A stretch of 64,000 bases of DNA from Pyrinomonadaceae bacterium (GTDB lineage: Bacteria; Acidobacteriota; Blastocatellia; Pyrinomonadales; Pyrinomonadaceae): positions 1 to 64,000 of the forward strand of contig JAHCHG010000004.1 of NCBI GenBank assembly GCA_026129865.1, written 5' to 3'. How positions within the stretch are numbered: position 1 is the first letter of the stretch; every line of letters starts with the position of its first letter. A program made the translations under genes and the position numbers. The notes beneath the pieces were generated by a model. It was given only the letters and a program-made list of their open reading frames with translations. It ran no database searches and was not told the DNA's origin. Below are positions 53,059 to 62,574 of the stretch, piece by piece.

Positions 53059-54765
53059 ATGCCCGCTATTCTTGAACAATTAAAAGAAGTCTGGAACCGT
53101 CTGCCGATGACCGGCAGGATAGCGACGATCTCTGCCGCCATCGCCACGCTCGGATTGATCGGAGCGATCGCCTATTACGGCTCGCAGCCGGAATACGGCG
53201 TTTTGTTTTCCGATCTTAACGCGACCGACGCGCAGAACATCGTCGAAAAACTAAAAGGAGCGAATGTCCCATATTCGCTTGCAAACGGCGGAACGGCAAT
53301 TCAGGTTCCGATCGAAAAGATCCCGGAACTTCGTCTGCAAATGGCGGGCGAAGGTGTAATTTCCGGCGGACATGTCGGTTTCGATCTTTTCGACAAAACA
53401 AATTTCGGCGCGACTGATTTTGCCCAGCAGATCAATTATCGCCGCGCTATTGAAGGCGAACTCGCACGCACGCTTGAGTCGATGGAAGAACTCGAAGGCG
53501 CGCGTGTTCATATTACTCCCAAAAAGGAATCGGTATTTACCGAAAAAGAAGAAGGCGCAAAGGCATCGGTAATGCTTCGCGTTCGGCAGGGAAAGCAAAT
53601 GTCCGGGGAGAGAACCGACGCGATAGTAAATCTCGTGGCGGGCTCGGTCGAGGGCTTAGATCCTGCAAATATTTCGGTTATGGACACGCGCGGCAGACTG
53701 CTGACCTCGGGACGCGAAAAGTCCGGAGGCAGCGGCGACGCCGGTGCCTTCAGCGCTCAGCTTGAGGCAAAACAAAAATTTGAGGCGGAAAACGCAGCCC
53801 GCGTGATCGCTTTGCTCGAACCGGTCGTCGGTGAGGGACGCGTCCGTGCGGATGTCTCCGCCGACGTAGATTTCAGCCAGGTCGAACAGATGGAGGAAAA
53901 GTATAATCCGGCGTCGCAAGTCGTCCGCTCGCAGCAAACTGCTGAAGAAACGCGAAATTCGACAAAGACCAATGCTTCGGGACCTGCCAACGGGAACGTC
54001 GCCGGTGCCCGATCGAACGACCCGACGACGCCTGCCGGACCGGCTTTGCAAAATCAGCAGAACGGAAACGATAAAAAGCAGGCGACGACCACCAATTACG
54101 AAATTGATAAAACCGTCAGAAAGACGATCGGCGGCGGAGGACGAATCAATCGTCTTACGGTTTCGGTGGTCGTTGATCACAAAGACGTTAACGGGACCGA
54201 AGCGGCAAGAACAGCGGACGAGATCCGGCAGATGCAGGATCTTGTTTCCGCCGCGGTCGGAGTTGACGCAAACCGCGGCGACAGCGTTGTGGTGGAAACA
54301 ATGCCGTTCAGCAAGCCGGAAGTCGAATCGGGTACTGCAAATTGGCTCGATAAAAACCGGCAGATCATAAATCCGTCAATTAAATACGGCGTTCTGGCGC
54401 TAATCGCACTGCTGATCCTGTTCTTCATTGTCCGACCAGCTCGTAAAGCCGTTAAAGCGGCGATCGCTCCGCCGGTAGAACCGAATTTGCTTTCGGAAGG
54501 CGAGTCTTCCGGAGATCAGGAACACGGCGAGCGGCGTTCCGAAATGCTTAATCCGGCGAAAAACGCGGAAAATTCCGCGGCGATGATGACCGTTGCCGAG
54601 CTTGAGGCGCAGATGGACGGAAACGATCTGTCCAAGCCCGAAACCGCAGTTGAAGATCTTAAAGAGCGGCTCGAAACCGTCCGCAAAACGCTGATAGAAC
54701 AGACAATTCGTGAACCTGAAGTAGTCGCAAGTACTCTGCGCGGTTGGCTTCGTGAACAAAATTAA
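53059..54765 (+). CDS. fliF: Flagellar MS-ring protein FliF
   Basis: Forms the MS ring in the inner membrane. 568 residues with two transmembrane helices (TISAAIATLGLIGAIAYYGS about 22-41, IKYGVLALIALLILFFIVRP about 440-459). The secretin-like ring-building motifs show as FSDLNATDAQNIVEKLKGANVPYSLANGGTAIQVP and FAQQINYRRAIEGELARTLESMEELEGARVHI. The C-terminal 40 residues after the second helix (ETVRKTLIEQTIREPEVVASTLRGWLRE) are the FliG-binding tail. No ribosome-binding site is visible because a heptad array lies directly upstream. Confidence 0.97.
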   Translation: MPAILEQLKEVWNRLPMTGRIATISAAIATLGLIGAIAYYGSQPEYGVLFSDLNATDAQNIVEKLKGANVPYSLANGGTAIQVPIEKIPELRLQMAGEGVISGGHVGFDLFDKTNFGATDFAQQINYRRAIEGELARTLESMEELEGARVHITPKKESVFTEKEEGAKASVMLRVRQGKQMSGERTDAIVNLVAGSVEGLDPANISVMDTRGRLLTSGREKSGGSGDAGAFSAQLEAKQKFEAENAARVIALLEPVVGEGRVRADVSADVDFSQVEQMEEKYNPASQVVRSQQTAEETRNSTKTNASGPANGNVAGARSNDPTTPAGPALQNQQNGNDKKQATTTNYEIDKTVRKTIGGGGRINRLTVSVVVDHKDVNGTEAARTADEIRQMQDLVSAAVGVDANRGDSVVVETMPFSKPEVESGTANWLDKNRQIINPSIKYGVLALIALLILFFIVRPARKAVKAAIAPPVEPNLLSEGESSGDQEHGERRSEMLNPAKNAENSAAMMTVAELEAQMDGNDLSKPETAVEDLKERLETVRKTLIEQTIREPEVVASTLRGWLREQN

Positions 54766-54783
54766 CAGATCGAACCGATACAA

Positions 54784-55905
54784 ATGACACAGGCAACAGA
54801 AACAGTTTTAGTGGAAAATACACCGGCGATGCCGAATATGCTGACCGACGGTTCGGAGAACGGCGAAAATGCAATGACGCTCGCCGAATCGAATGAAGGC
54901 AGATTTTCCGGCGCGCGAAAAGCGGCGATACTTTGTCTCTCGCTCGGCGAAGAGGCGGCGTCCGTGCTTTTCAAATACCTCGACGAAGAAGAGGTTCAAA
55001 TTCTTTCCAAGGAATTGGCTCTGCTGCCCGATGTTAAATCGGATATTGCGGATGATGTCGTCGATGAATTTAACCAGCTTTTATTAGCAAGAAGTTACGT
55101 TACGACCGGCGGCGTCGAATATGCAAAGCGTCTGCTGAACCGAAGTTTCGGCGCTGAAGTCGCTAAACGCCTGACGGACAAGGTTGTTCACTCGATCGAA
55201 TCGCCGGCGAGTTTTGAAGAGATCCAAAAAACCGATCCGCAACAGCTCGGCAAACTTTTTCAATCCGAACATCCGCAGACGATCGCTGTTGTTCTGGCGC
55301 ATCTCGATTCATCGACCGCGGCGGACGTTCTGAAACAAATGCCGGAACATATGCGCGGAGACATTATCTTGAGAATGGCGAATCTGCAAACGGTTTCGCA
55401 GGACGTCGTTAAACGGATCTCCCACGTTCTAAATCAAAAACTTGTCAGCGTAAAAGGTATGAGCCGTTCGACGGTTGGCGGAATTCGCGCGGTTGCTGAG
55501 ATCTGCAACCGGCTCGACCGCGAGTCGATGGGCTTGATGCTCGAGCAGATCGAGGACGCAAACCCCGATCTTTCGCTTGAAATTCGAAATCTGATGGTTA
55601 CCTTCGACGATATTTTGCTGATCGACGATATTGGGATCCGCGAGATCATGCAGCGCGTCGACAAAAAAGTTCTGGCGCTTGCGCTCAAGGGAACGGTCGA
55701 AGAACTGCAGCAGCGATTCTTTTCGAATATGTCTAATCGCGCGGTCGAAATGATGCAGGAAGAAATGGACTTTATGGGTCAGGTAAAACTGAAGGACGTA
55801 AACGGCGCTCAGCGGGAAGTTGTTGAAATCCTGCGCGAGCTCGATGAACAGGGCGTTGTCAGCCTGAGCGGTTCCGGAGGCGGTGAAGATGAGTATGTTA
55901 GCTAA
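54784..55905 (+). CDS. fliG: Flagellar motor switch protein FliG
   Basis: C-ring torque subunit that contacts FliF and the stator. The 373 residues are longer than usual by an acidic N-terminal extension of about 40. The N-domain (ARKAAILCLSLGEEAASVLFKYLDEEEVQILSKELALLPDV), EHPQTIAVVLAHLDSSTAADVLKQMPEHMRGDIILRMANL of the middle armadillo domain, and the C-domain torque helix (IDDIGIREIMQRVDKKVLALALKGTVEELQQRFFSNMSNRAVEMMQEEMDFMG) with the charged residues that interact with MotA are all present. Ends overlapping fliH. Confidence 0.97.
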   Translation: MTQATETVLVENTPAMPNMLTDGSENGENAMTLAESNEGRFSGARKAAILCLSLGEEAASVLFKYLDEEEVQILSKELALLPDVKSDIADDVVDEFNQLLLARSYVTTGGVEYAKRLLNRSFGAEVAKRLTDKVVHSIESPASFEEIQKTDPQQLGKLFQSEHPQTIAVVLAHLDSSTAADVLKQMPEHMRGDIILRMANLQTVSQDVVKRISHVLNQKLVSVKGMSRSTVGGIRAVAEICNRLDRESMGLMLEQIEDANPDLSLEIRNLMVTFDDILLIDDIGIREIMQRVDKKVLALALKGTVEELQQRFFSNMSNRAVEMMQEEMDFMGQVKLKDVNGAQREVVEILRELDEQGVVSLSGSGGGEDEYVS

Positions 55906-56626
55906 AGTTGTAAAACGCGATGCTGTCGACTTCAAACCGTTCACGGTCCCATCCGTCGGCGATCTCGATTCGATGAATTTTTCTAGGGTCGATCTGTTTC
56001 CGGACGCGGCGTCGCTTGAACCGGTTGAGATCGACGTCGAAGCAGAAAATGTTGAGGCAGCTGACATTACGCCGGAGCAGTTGTTGTCGAATGCGCGCGA
56101 AGAAGCAGCGCGTATCATTGAACAAGCTGAAAAAGATAAGGAAATGATCGAACAAGCTGCCAGGGAAAAAGGGATGCAGTTCGTTCAAAACTCGGTTGAG
56201 TCGGAAGTCGAATCGCAAGTGCGCGAAATGCGCGCAAATTTGACCGAAACCATCGAAAAAATATCTTCGATGGCTGAAGAACTAAGTGCCGGCGCTGAGG
56301 TTCAACTTGTTGAACTTGCCATTGAAATTGCAAAAAAGATAGTTATGCGCGAGGTGACGATCGACCGCGAGATCGCACTCGCACTCGCCAAAGTTTCGCT
56401 TCGGCGTCTAAACAGCAGAACTGCTGCACAGGTTCGGCTAAGCCCCGACGACTTCGCTTTTGTTCAGACAAATCGCGAAAAATTAGAATTTCACGGTTCG
56501 CTCGAGATCGTCGAAGACCGATCGATCACGCCCGGCGGATGTCTGATCCATACGGATACAGGCGATATAGACGCACGGGTCGAATCGCAATTTGACGAGA
56601 TCGCGCATGGACTTCTTGGAAATTAA
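55889..56626 (+). CDS. fliH: Flagellar assembly protein FliH
   Basis: Regulator of the FliI ATPase that links it to the C ring. The ATG at 55889 has GGAGG eight bases upstream and gives 245 residues. A coiled coil covers about 70-125 (REEAARIIEQAEKDKEMIEQAAREKGMQ), and the C-terminal FliH domain follows (VELAIEIAKKIVMREVTIDREIALALAKVSLRRLN...VRLSPDDFAFVQ). An in-frame GTG at 55883 is an alternative. The gene begins inside the last 17 bases of fliG, so translation is coupled. Confidence 0.94.
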   Translation: MSMLAKVVKRDAVDFKPFTVPSVGDLDSMNFSRVDLFPDAASLEPVEIDVEAENVEAADITPEQLLSNAREEAARIIEQAEKDKEMIEQAAREKGMQFVQNSVESEVESQVREMRANLTETIEKISSMAEELSAGAEVQLVELAIEIAKKIVMREVTIDREIALALAKVSLRRLNSRTAAQVRLSPDDFAFVQTNREKLEFHGSLEIVEDRSITPGGCLIHTDTGDIDARVESQFDEIAHGLLGN

Positions 56627-56650
56627 CTTTACGCCGGCACGATAAATAAT

Positions 56651-57964
56651 ATGCTTGCAGCTTATCGCGAAAAATTGGAAAAGATCGACACGCTCCGCAG
56701 CGTCGGACGAGTTTCACGCGCGGTCGGATTGATCGTTGAATCGCAGGGACCGGCGGTTTCGGTCGGCGATCTTTGCTACCTGGCGTCTTCAAACGGCAGC
56801 CGCGACACGATGCTCGAAGCGGTCGGGTTTCGCGACAACAACGTTTTGCTTATGCCGCTCGGGCAAATGCCGCCGGTAAAAGCGGGCGAAACCGTTATAG
56901 CCGCAGGAGTTAAAAGCGAGATCGGGGTTGGCGACGAACTGCTCGGTCGAACGATCGACGCACTCGGACGCCCGCTCGACGGACTCGGCGAAATTCATAC
57001 GGACGTTTCATATCCATTGAACAGAACGGCTTCAAATCCGCTATCAAGGGCAAATATTGTTGAGCCGCTCGAAACCGGTGTTCGCGTCATCGACGGGCTG
57101 CTCACCGTCGGCGCGGGACAGCGGATCGGTATTTTCGGCGGTTCGGGCGTCGGGAAATCGACGCTTTTAGGAATGATGGCGAAACGTTCAAATGCCGATA
57201 TCAACGTGATCGCATTGATCGGCGAGCGCGGACGCGAGGTTCGCGAATTCATTGAAAACGAACTCGGTGGAGAGGGAATGGCGCGTTCCGTTGTAGTTGT
57301 TTCAACGTCTGATGATTCGGCTCTGGTTCGAATTCGTGCGGCATTGACGGCGACAGCCATCGCCGAATATTTCAAAGATTGCGGCGCAAATGTTCTGCTC
57401 ATCATGGATTCCGTAACCAGATTTTGCATGGCGCAGCGCGAGATCGGGCTTGCCGCCGGAGAACCGCCGTCTTCGAAAGGTTACACGCCGTCGGTTTTTG
57501 CACTTTTGCCGCGGCTGCTCGAACGCGCCGGAAATTTCCAAACGGGCGGTTCGATCACGGCTTTTTACACCGTTCTGGTCGAAGGCGACGACATGAACGA
57601 GCCGATCGCGGACGCCGTTCGGTCTATCCTTGACGGTCATATCGTACTTTCGCGACAGCTTGCCGCTCAGAATCACTATCCGTGCATCGATGTTCTGCAC
57701 AGCGCGTCGCGTCTGTTCAGCACCGTTGCGGCGGATGAACATAAACTTCAGGCGGGCAAGATCCGCGAGCTGATCGCCGCTTATCAAAAGGCGGAAGACC
57801 TTATCAATATCGGCGCATATCAAATGGGAAGCAACAAGATCATCGACCTTGCGATCGCGCGTATCGATGAGATCAATGCATTTCTGAAACAAAGCGGCGC
57901 TGAAGAAGCGGAGTTTAACGAATCGATCGAGCGGTTGATGGCGATCAAAAGCTCACTCGAATAA
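56651..57964 (+). CDS. fliI: Flagellum-specific ATPase FliI
   Basis: Hexameric ATPase of the flagellar type III system. The 437 residues match F1-beta-like ATPases: Walker A FGGSGVGKSTLLGMMA (about 162-177), VVVVSTSDDSALVRIRAA, Walker B VLLIMDSVTRFCMAQREIGLA, and GYTPSVFALLPRLLERAGNF...GSITAFYTVLVEGDDMNEPIADAVRSILDGHIVLSR typical of FliI and its injectisome homologues. The N-terminus (MLAAYREKLEKIDTLRSVGRVSRAVGLIVESQGP) fits FliI. Between fliH and fliJ as usual. Confidence 0.98.
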   Translation: MLAAYREKLEKIDTLRSVGRVSRAVGLIVESQGPAVSVGDLCYLASSNGSRDTMLEAVGFRDNNVLLMPLGQMPPVKAGETVIAAGVKSEIGVGDELLGRTIDALGRPLDGLGEIHTDVSYPLNRTASNPLSRANIVEPLETGVRVIDGLLTVGAGQRIGIFGGSGVGKSTLLGMMAKRSNADINVIALIGERGREVREFIENELGGEGMARSVVVVSTSDDSALVRIRAALTATAIAEYFKDCGANVLLIMDSVTRFCMAQREIGLAAGEPPSSKGYTPSVFALLPRLLERAGNFQTGGSITAFYTVLVEGDDMNEPIADAVRSILDGHIVLSRQLAAQNHYPCIDVLHSASRLFSTVAADEHKLQAGKIRELIAAYQKAEDLINIGAYQMGSNKIIDLAIARIDEINAFLKQSGAEEAEFNESIERLMAIKSSLE

Positions 57965-57979
57965 AGACCTTTCAACTAA

Positions 57980-58435
57980 ATGAAAAAATTCAAGTTCAAT
58001 TTACAAACCGTCCACGACGTCCGCGAAATGCGCGAAGAAAACGAGCAGCTCGAACTTGCGCGTCTTCAAAACGATGTCGAAAAAGCGGTCGCTGAGATCG
58101 AACGGATCGAAATGCTGAAAGCTCAGGCGCTCGAAAATTACTCGGCACGGCTCAATACGGGAAAACCGATGAATGCTTTCGAACTCGAACTAAATTCAAA
58201 CCATATTTCAAATCTCGACCGGCTGAAACGCGACGCGGTCGCCGTTTTGGAATCGCGAAAAGCGGCGTGTGCGGTGCAGACCGCAAAAGTCGCAAAGGCG
58301 ATGCAGGCGGTAAAAATTACCGGGAAACTACGTGAAAATCAGGCGCTGAAACATAAAGGCGAAGCAGATAGATCGGAACAAACCGCGGTTGACGAACTGG
58401 TTTCCGCAAACTACGCGAGGCAGATAACACAATGA
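57980..58435 (+). CDS. fliJ: Flagellar export protein FliJ
   Basis: Coiled-coil stalk protein of the export ATPase. The 151 residues form one long helical hairpin: KKFKFNLQTVHDVREMREENEQLELARLQNDVEKAVAEIERIEMLKAQALENYSARLN and SNLDRLKRDAVAVLESRKAACAVQTAKVAKAMQAVKI. FliJ proteins are poorly conserved, but FNLQTV near the start and the place after fliI are typical. Overlaps the start of the fliK-like gene by four bases. Confidence 0.9.
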   Translation: MKKFKFNLQTVHDVREMREENEQLELARLQNDVEKAVAEIERIEMLKAQALENYSARLNTGKPMNAFELELNSNHISNLDRLKRDAVAVLESRKAACAVQTAKVAKAMQAVKITGKLRENQALKHKGEADRSEQTAVDELVSANYARQITQ

Positions 58436-60837
58436 TCAAAATGATTTCATTCGGCAATTTCGACAACTTAGACACAAAATCAGCCGGATCTACAGATTCC
58501 GACAACGAAAAGATCGCAGGCGAATTTTCGGCTGCGCTGAGTTTGTTCACTGCTCCGGCGGAAAATCAAATAAAAGCTGCGCCGGAAAATACTAAATCCG
58601 ATCCCGCCGTTGATCTGCCTGCTCCCGTTTCCGGAACAACGGAAAAGATTGAGCCCGAAACTGAAACCGCAGATCGAGTTCCGGAAATATCAGACGGAAA
58701 AAATGCGGAAGCACCATCCGATTCGATCCCCGATGCCGGACCGAATTTATTTCACGGCGGATTCGATACGCAGCCTTTGCCGCTGCGCCGCGGTCGGCAG
58801 CCTTTGGGCGATCCGTGGGGCGGGCTGAAAGGCAAATGGGCACAATCGCAGATCGAACCGCAGATAATCACTGTAACGCCGGAAGACCGCTTGCCGGCAG
58901 GTCGATTTCGCAGAACTAACGACCCGACGACTGTAACGCCGGAAGCGCGCGGGCAAATTCGAGTGGGAACTGGCAACGGTGATCCGTCTGAGATTTTCAA
59001 CGAACGCATTGAAATTTCCCCGAGTGCTGAAACGATCTCGCCGGAATTCGTGAAAAATACCGGTCAAGGCGACGCGAAGATCGCGGTTTCGAAAGAACAG
59101 TTGCTTGAGATTCCGAAGCAGACCGCGCCGATCTCGACCATCGATCAAAATCGGATTTTACAGATCGTCGATGAAGCAAACCGCGGTTCGGTCGAGCCGA
59201 TCGCGATCCTTGATGTAAAAACTTCCGGCGAAGGAACGGAGACGGCGGTCAAAGTTAGTGATCTTTCCAATGCTTCGACTACGGACGCGGACAGTTATCT
59301 TTTCGATTTCCGAACGAACCGCAATGTAGTTTTTGATTTCGCAAGTTTGAACGAAAACATCCTGCAGAAAATTCGAGCCGGAAATGCGACCCCGCCGACC
59401 GTCGGTAAAATTCTGGACGAAGATAGACAGAGCGCGCTTAAATATCGTACGGAAGGTGAGCCGGTCGAGGTAAGTTTTCAATCGGAAATAAACCGGATAG
59501 ACAACGCAGCTGCGGACGCGGACGGGCAGTTCCCGATCGAAGTAATAGATCGAGACGATCTTTCGATTCTCGATCTTTCCGGAGATCTGCAGAAATCTGA
59601 CGCTTCGATGATCGAACCGGAATTGCCGGTAGTTTCGCCGGGAACAACTGCCGACGCGGTCCCATCCAGCGAAAACACAATTTTAGAACTTTCCGACATT
59701 TTGCAGCCGACGGCGCAAATATCGAACGAAACGCCGGATCCACCAAGATTGACCAACGAATTCGGTGCGCCTGAACTATTGTCCCCGGAGACTGACCTCA
59801 AATCGGAACGATCGAACTATCAAAGCGATCCGTCCAAAGGCGTCGATGCCGCAGCGGAATCTGTTGAAGTTCCGCTAGATCCGCAGAAATTCCAGCCGAT
59901 CGCCGCAGCGCCTATCCAGGCTCAACCGGTCGCGACGAAACCCGGCATTTCGTCTGCACCGTCGTCGGTGCGCGAGCCGGAAATTGTAAAGAGCGAGATC
60001 GAAGATACTAAGATCATCGTCGACAATTTTTCTCAACTTGAACCGAATAGCGTTAAGCCTACCGAGCCGACTGTAGTTTTGGCAGAGAAAGATTCGATGT
60101 TGTTCAAACGCGGCATCGATGAAAACCGTGAAACTGCCGCTGTTTCCGAGAGTTTGGAAATCTTCGAATATGTGAAAGCTTCAGAAAGTAATGTGGAAAC
60201 GCCGGAAATATCGGCTTTCGAGGAAAGTCCGGTTCGCGAATATTCTGCGATCAAGATCGAAACCGCCGATAATCCTATTCCAAGACCCGAAATTCCGGTT
60301 ACCCCGTCAAACGAATTCAGCGGTTTAAATTTCGAACGATTTATTGATCGTTCGTCCGCAAAACTGGAATCGTCTTCACCTGTTCGGGAAATAATGCCGG
60401 ACCGGGCGCCGGTTTTCGAGCAGATCTCTACCGGATTAGTTAAATCGGCAGAATTCGTAAAAGCAACAGGCGATGCACAGCTTTTGAAAATGCGGCTCAG
60501 ACCCGCCGAGCTCGGCGAAGTAGAGGTTCGGATCGAGCGAGATTCGAACGGCAGGATAAATGCACATTTTCAAACAAGCGGCGAAAACTCGCACAAAATA
60601 ATTTCAGAAAATCTACCTCAGCTTCGCGAATCGATGCAGAATGCCGGTTTGCAGGTTGAAAATCTGGAAGTTTCTTCCAGTCCATATTCTCCAAACGGTG
60701 AGGAACGCCGCGAAGACCGCGCGCGCGAACAACATTATTCCGGAAACGGTCGTTCGTCCAACGAAGACGAAACTCCGGCTGACAATTTACCTGCGCCCGA
60801 CCGTTCGGGCGAGCGTTTGGTAAGTTTGCAGGCTTAA
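58432..60837 (+). CDS. fliK: Flagellar hook-length control protein FliK
   Basis: Molecular ruler and export-specificity switch. At 801 residues it is about twice the size of Salmonella FliK (405). The only folded segment is the C-terminal FliK domain (AQLLKMRLRPAELGEVEVRIERDSNGRINAHFQTSGENSHKIISENLPQLRESMQNAGLQVENLEVS, about 682-752). The rest is low-complexity Pro, Glu, Ser and Thr, as in rulers. Residues about 113-175 look like inserted repeat: QPLPLRRGR/QPLGDPWGG at a nine-codon period, and a 16-base direct repeat at 58870 and 58930 (period 60, 20 codons) encoding TVTPE. ATGA overlap with fliJ. Followed by flgD. Confidence 0.9.
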   Translation: MIKMISFGNFDNLDTKSAGSTDSDNEKIAGEFSAALSLFTAPAENQIKAAPENTKSDPAVDLPAPVSGTTEKIEPETETADRVPEISDGKNAEAPSDSIPDAGPNLFHGGFDTQPLPLRRGRQPLGDPWGGLKGKWAQSQIEPQIITVTPEDRLPAGRFRRTNDPTTVTPEARGQIRVGTGNGDPSEIFNERIEISPSAETISPEFVKNTGQGDAKIAVSKEQLLEIPKQTAPISTIDQNRILQIVDEANRGSVEPIAILDVKTSGEGTETAVKVSDLSNASTTDADSYLFDFRTNRNVVFDFASLNENILQKIRAGNATPPTVGKILDEDRQSALKYRTEGEPVEVSFQSEINRIDNAAADADGQFPIEVIDRDDLSILDLSGDLQKSDASMIEPELPVVSPGTTADAVPSSENTILELSDILQPTAQISNETPDPPRLTNEFGAPELLSPETDLKSERSNYQSDPSKGVDAAAESVEVPLDPQKFQPIAAAPIQAQPVATKPGISSAPSSVREPEIVKSEIEDTKIIVDNFSQLEPNSVKPTEPTVVLAEKDSMLFKRGIDENRETAAVSESLEIFEYVKASESNVETPEISAFEESPVREYSAIKIETADNPIPRPEIPVTPSNEFSGLNFERFIDRSSAKLESSSPVREIMPDRAPVFEQISTGLVKSAEFVKATGDAQLLKMRLRPAELGEVEVRIERDSNGRINAHFQTSGENSHKIISENLPQLRESMQNAGLQVENLEVSSSPYSPNGEERREDRAREQHYSGNGRSSNEDETPADNLPAPDRSGERLVSLQA
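58770..58945 (+). repeat. Region of short in-frame direct repeats inside fliK
   Basis: GCAGCCTTTG occurs at 58770-58779 and 58797-58806 (27 bases apart), and ACTGTAACGCCGGAAG at 58870-58885 and 58930-58945 (60 bases apart). Both periods are multiples of three. GC content is higher and residues such as Trp and Arg differ from the acidic ruler around it, which suggests an inserted repeat. Confidence 0.5.
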
Positions 60838-60864
60838 TTTGCGCTGCAAAAAATTGGTGAAACC

Positions 60865-61152
60865 ATGAATGTAAGTCAGATCAGTTCGGCAAATGCAATG
60901 ATGCCGAATAACAACACAGCCGGCGCGAGCCAAACGTCAGAAAGAGATCTCTTTATGTCGCTGCTCGTCGCACAGTTGAAAAATCAGGATCCGCTCCAAC
61001 CGCAGGACGGAACCGAATTCGTCGCGCAATTGGCGCAATTTAACTCCCTCGATCAGCTTGTCGGAATTCGTCAGTCGATCGAATATTTAGCCTATTTGAT
61101 GCAGAATTCGACACAAACTCCGGTCGATCCGAAAGCGGAAACCGGCAGATAG
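60865..61152 (+). CDS. flgD: Flagellar hook-assembly scaffold FlgD, N-terminal domain only
   Basis: Hook cap protein. The 95-residue product carries the conserved N-terminal scaffold domain (SERDLFMSLLVAQLKNQDPLQPQDGTEFVAQLAQFNSLDQLVGIRQSIEYL) and nothing more; the TUDOR-like and Ig-like domains that complete the 220-residue form in enterobacteria are absent. Short FlgD forms are known in some Gram-positive bacteria. No frameshift remnant of the missing part is seen in the 156 bases before flgE. Confidence 0.93.
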   Translation: MNVSQISSANAMMPNNNTAGASQTSERDLFMSLLVAQLKNQDPLQPQDGTEFVAQLAQFNSLDQLVGIRQSIEYLAYLMQNSTQTPVDPKAETGR

Positions 61153-61308
61153 CTGCCAGAATTCTTCCCAAAATTAAAAGTGGTTAACACGCCTGACACT
61201 TACCGAAGCCATCCGAAAGATTGACCAAGAATTTTTCAAATATGCTTCCCGTAAATTAGATCTCAGCAAAGTTAAACCCCAAAAAAACACAAACGGAGAA
61301 CAAAACAA

Positions 61309-62574
61309 ATGTCATTTTCATTTAACACAGCTTTGTCGGGCTTAAATGCTCAAGCTAACGCACTTAACGTTGTCGGAAACAATATCGCAAATGCAAACAC
61401 GATCGGTTTTCGAAGCAGTTCAATAACTTTCAGCGATGTTTTCGCCAATTCATACGGCGCACGGCTTAATGGCGCGGGCAGCTCAATGCAGATCGGCAAC
61501 GGCGTCCGGACCGGCGCGATCCATACAAGTTTTGCTGCGGGAAATATCAATGAATCCGGCTCGCCGCTTCACGCCGCTATTCAGGGGAACGGTTTTTTCG
61601 TCGTTCGCAATGCTGACGGAACTTCCGGTTTTACCCGTGCCGGCGATTTTATCGTCGATAACAAAGGATTTCTGCGCTCGACGAACGGCGGTCAAGTGCA
61701 AGGGTATATGGCGCAAAACGGCGTTATTCCGCAGGGAGCGTCGCTTGCCGCTTTAAAGCTTCCGCTTGGACAGCAGATCGCACCGCAGGTAACTACCAAT
61801 GCTACGATGCGGATGAATTTGAACACCGCCGCGCTTCCGGGCACCGAATTTAACGCGACGATGGTCGTTCATGATTCACGCGGAACCGAGCGAAGTTTGG
61901 ATATGACCTTTACCAAACTTGCAGACGGTTCGTTCGACATGGTCGGCACGCTCGACGGAACACCTTTTCAGACAAGCGTAAACGGTAATCCGGCAGATGC
62001 AAATCCGGTCAATTTTACCTTCGACGCCAACGGCGCTCTTTTGACCCCGACATCGCTTTCGATCGTCCCTGACCAAACGGCACTAAATGGAGCCACACTT
62101 CCGTCGATAGATATCAATCTTTATGAAATCAATCCCGACGGATCGCAGGGTGCTTCGAACATTACCAGCTACGATGCGGACTCGGCGGTTTCGACGACCA
62201 TTGCAGACGGATATTCGACAGGTTCCTTGAATGGAGCGTCGGTCGATGCCAGCGGTACGATCTTTGGATTATTTTCAAACGGTCAAACCCGCGTCATAGG
62301 ACAATACGCCGTCGCAACATTTAACGCGGAAGGCAGTTTGCAGCGCCAGGGCGGTAATATGTTTGCCGAAACGATCGCTTCCGGACAGCCGACGATCGGG
62401 CAGCCGGGAACCGGTGGTCGCGGACAGATCGCCGGCGGTTATCTCGAACAGAGCAACGTCAATATCACCAATGAATTCGTCGATCTGATCGAAGCCCAGC
62501 GCGGTTTTCAGTCAAATTCAAGGGTAATTACAACTTTGAACCAAACTTTTCAAGATTTACTACAAATTCTCTAA
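61309..62574 (+). CDS. flgE: Flagellar hook protein FlgE
   Basis: Main hook subunit. The 421 residues start SFSFNTALSGLNAQANALNVVGNNIANANTIGFRSSSITFSDVFANSYGARLNGAGSSMQIGNGVRTGAIHTSF, the long-form FlgE signature, with central D1/D2 segments (GNGFFVVRNADGTSGFTRAGDFIVDNKGFLRSTNGGQVQGYMA) and the C-terminal QPGTGGRGQIAGGYLEQSNVNITNEFVDLIEAQRGFQSNSRVITTLNQTFQDLLQIL. ACGGAG lies about 12 bases before the ATG. The stop codon lies inside a sigma-28 promoter. Confidence 0.97.
   Translation: MSFSFNTALSGLNAQANALNVVGNNIANANTIGFRSSSITFSDVFANSYGARLNGAGSSMQIGNGVRTGAIHTSFAAGNINESGSPLHAAIQGNGFFVVRNADGTSGFTRAGDFIVDNKGFLRSTNGGQVQGYMAQNGVIPQGASLAALKLPLGQQIAPQVTTNATMRMNLNTAALPGTEFNATMVVHDSRGTERSLDMTFTKLADGSFDMVGTLDGTPFQTSVNGNPADANPVNFTFDANGALLTPTSLSIVPDQTALNGATLPSIDINLYEINPDGSQGASNITSYDADSAVSTTIADGYSTGSLNGASVDASGTIFGLFSNGQTRVIGQYAVATFNAEGSLQRQGGNMFAETIASGQPTIGQPGTGGRGQIAGGYLEQSNVNITNEFVDLIEAQRGFQSNSRVITTLNQTFQDLLQIL

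Noticed and set aside
61153..61308. Sigma-54 or sigma-28 promoter before flgE
   Set aside because: No GG-N10-GC with the right context and no TAAA-N-CCGATAA pair; TTGACC at 61221 has a 14-base spacer to TATGCT, too short. flgE is probably transcribed with flgD.
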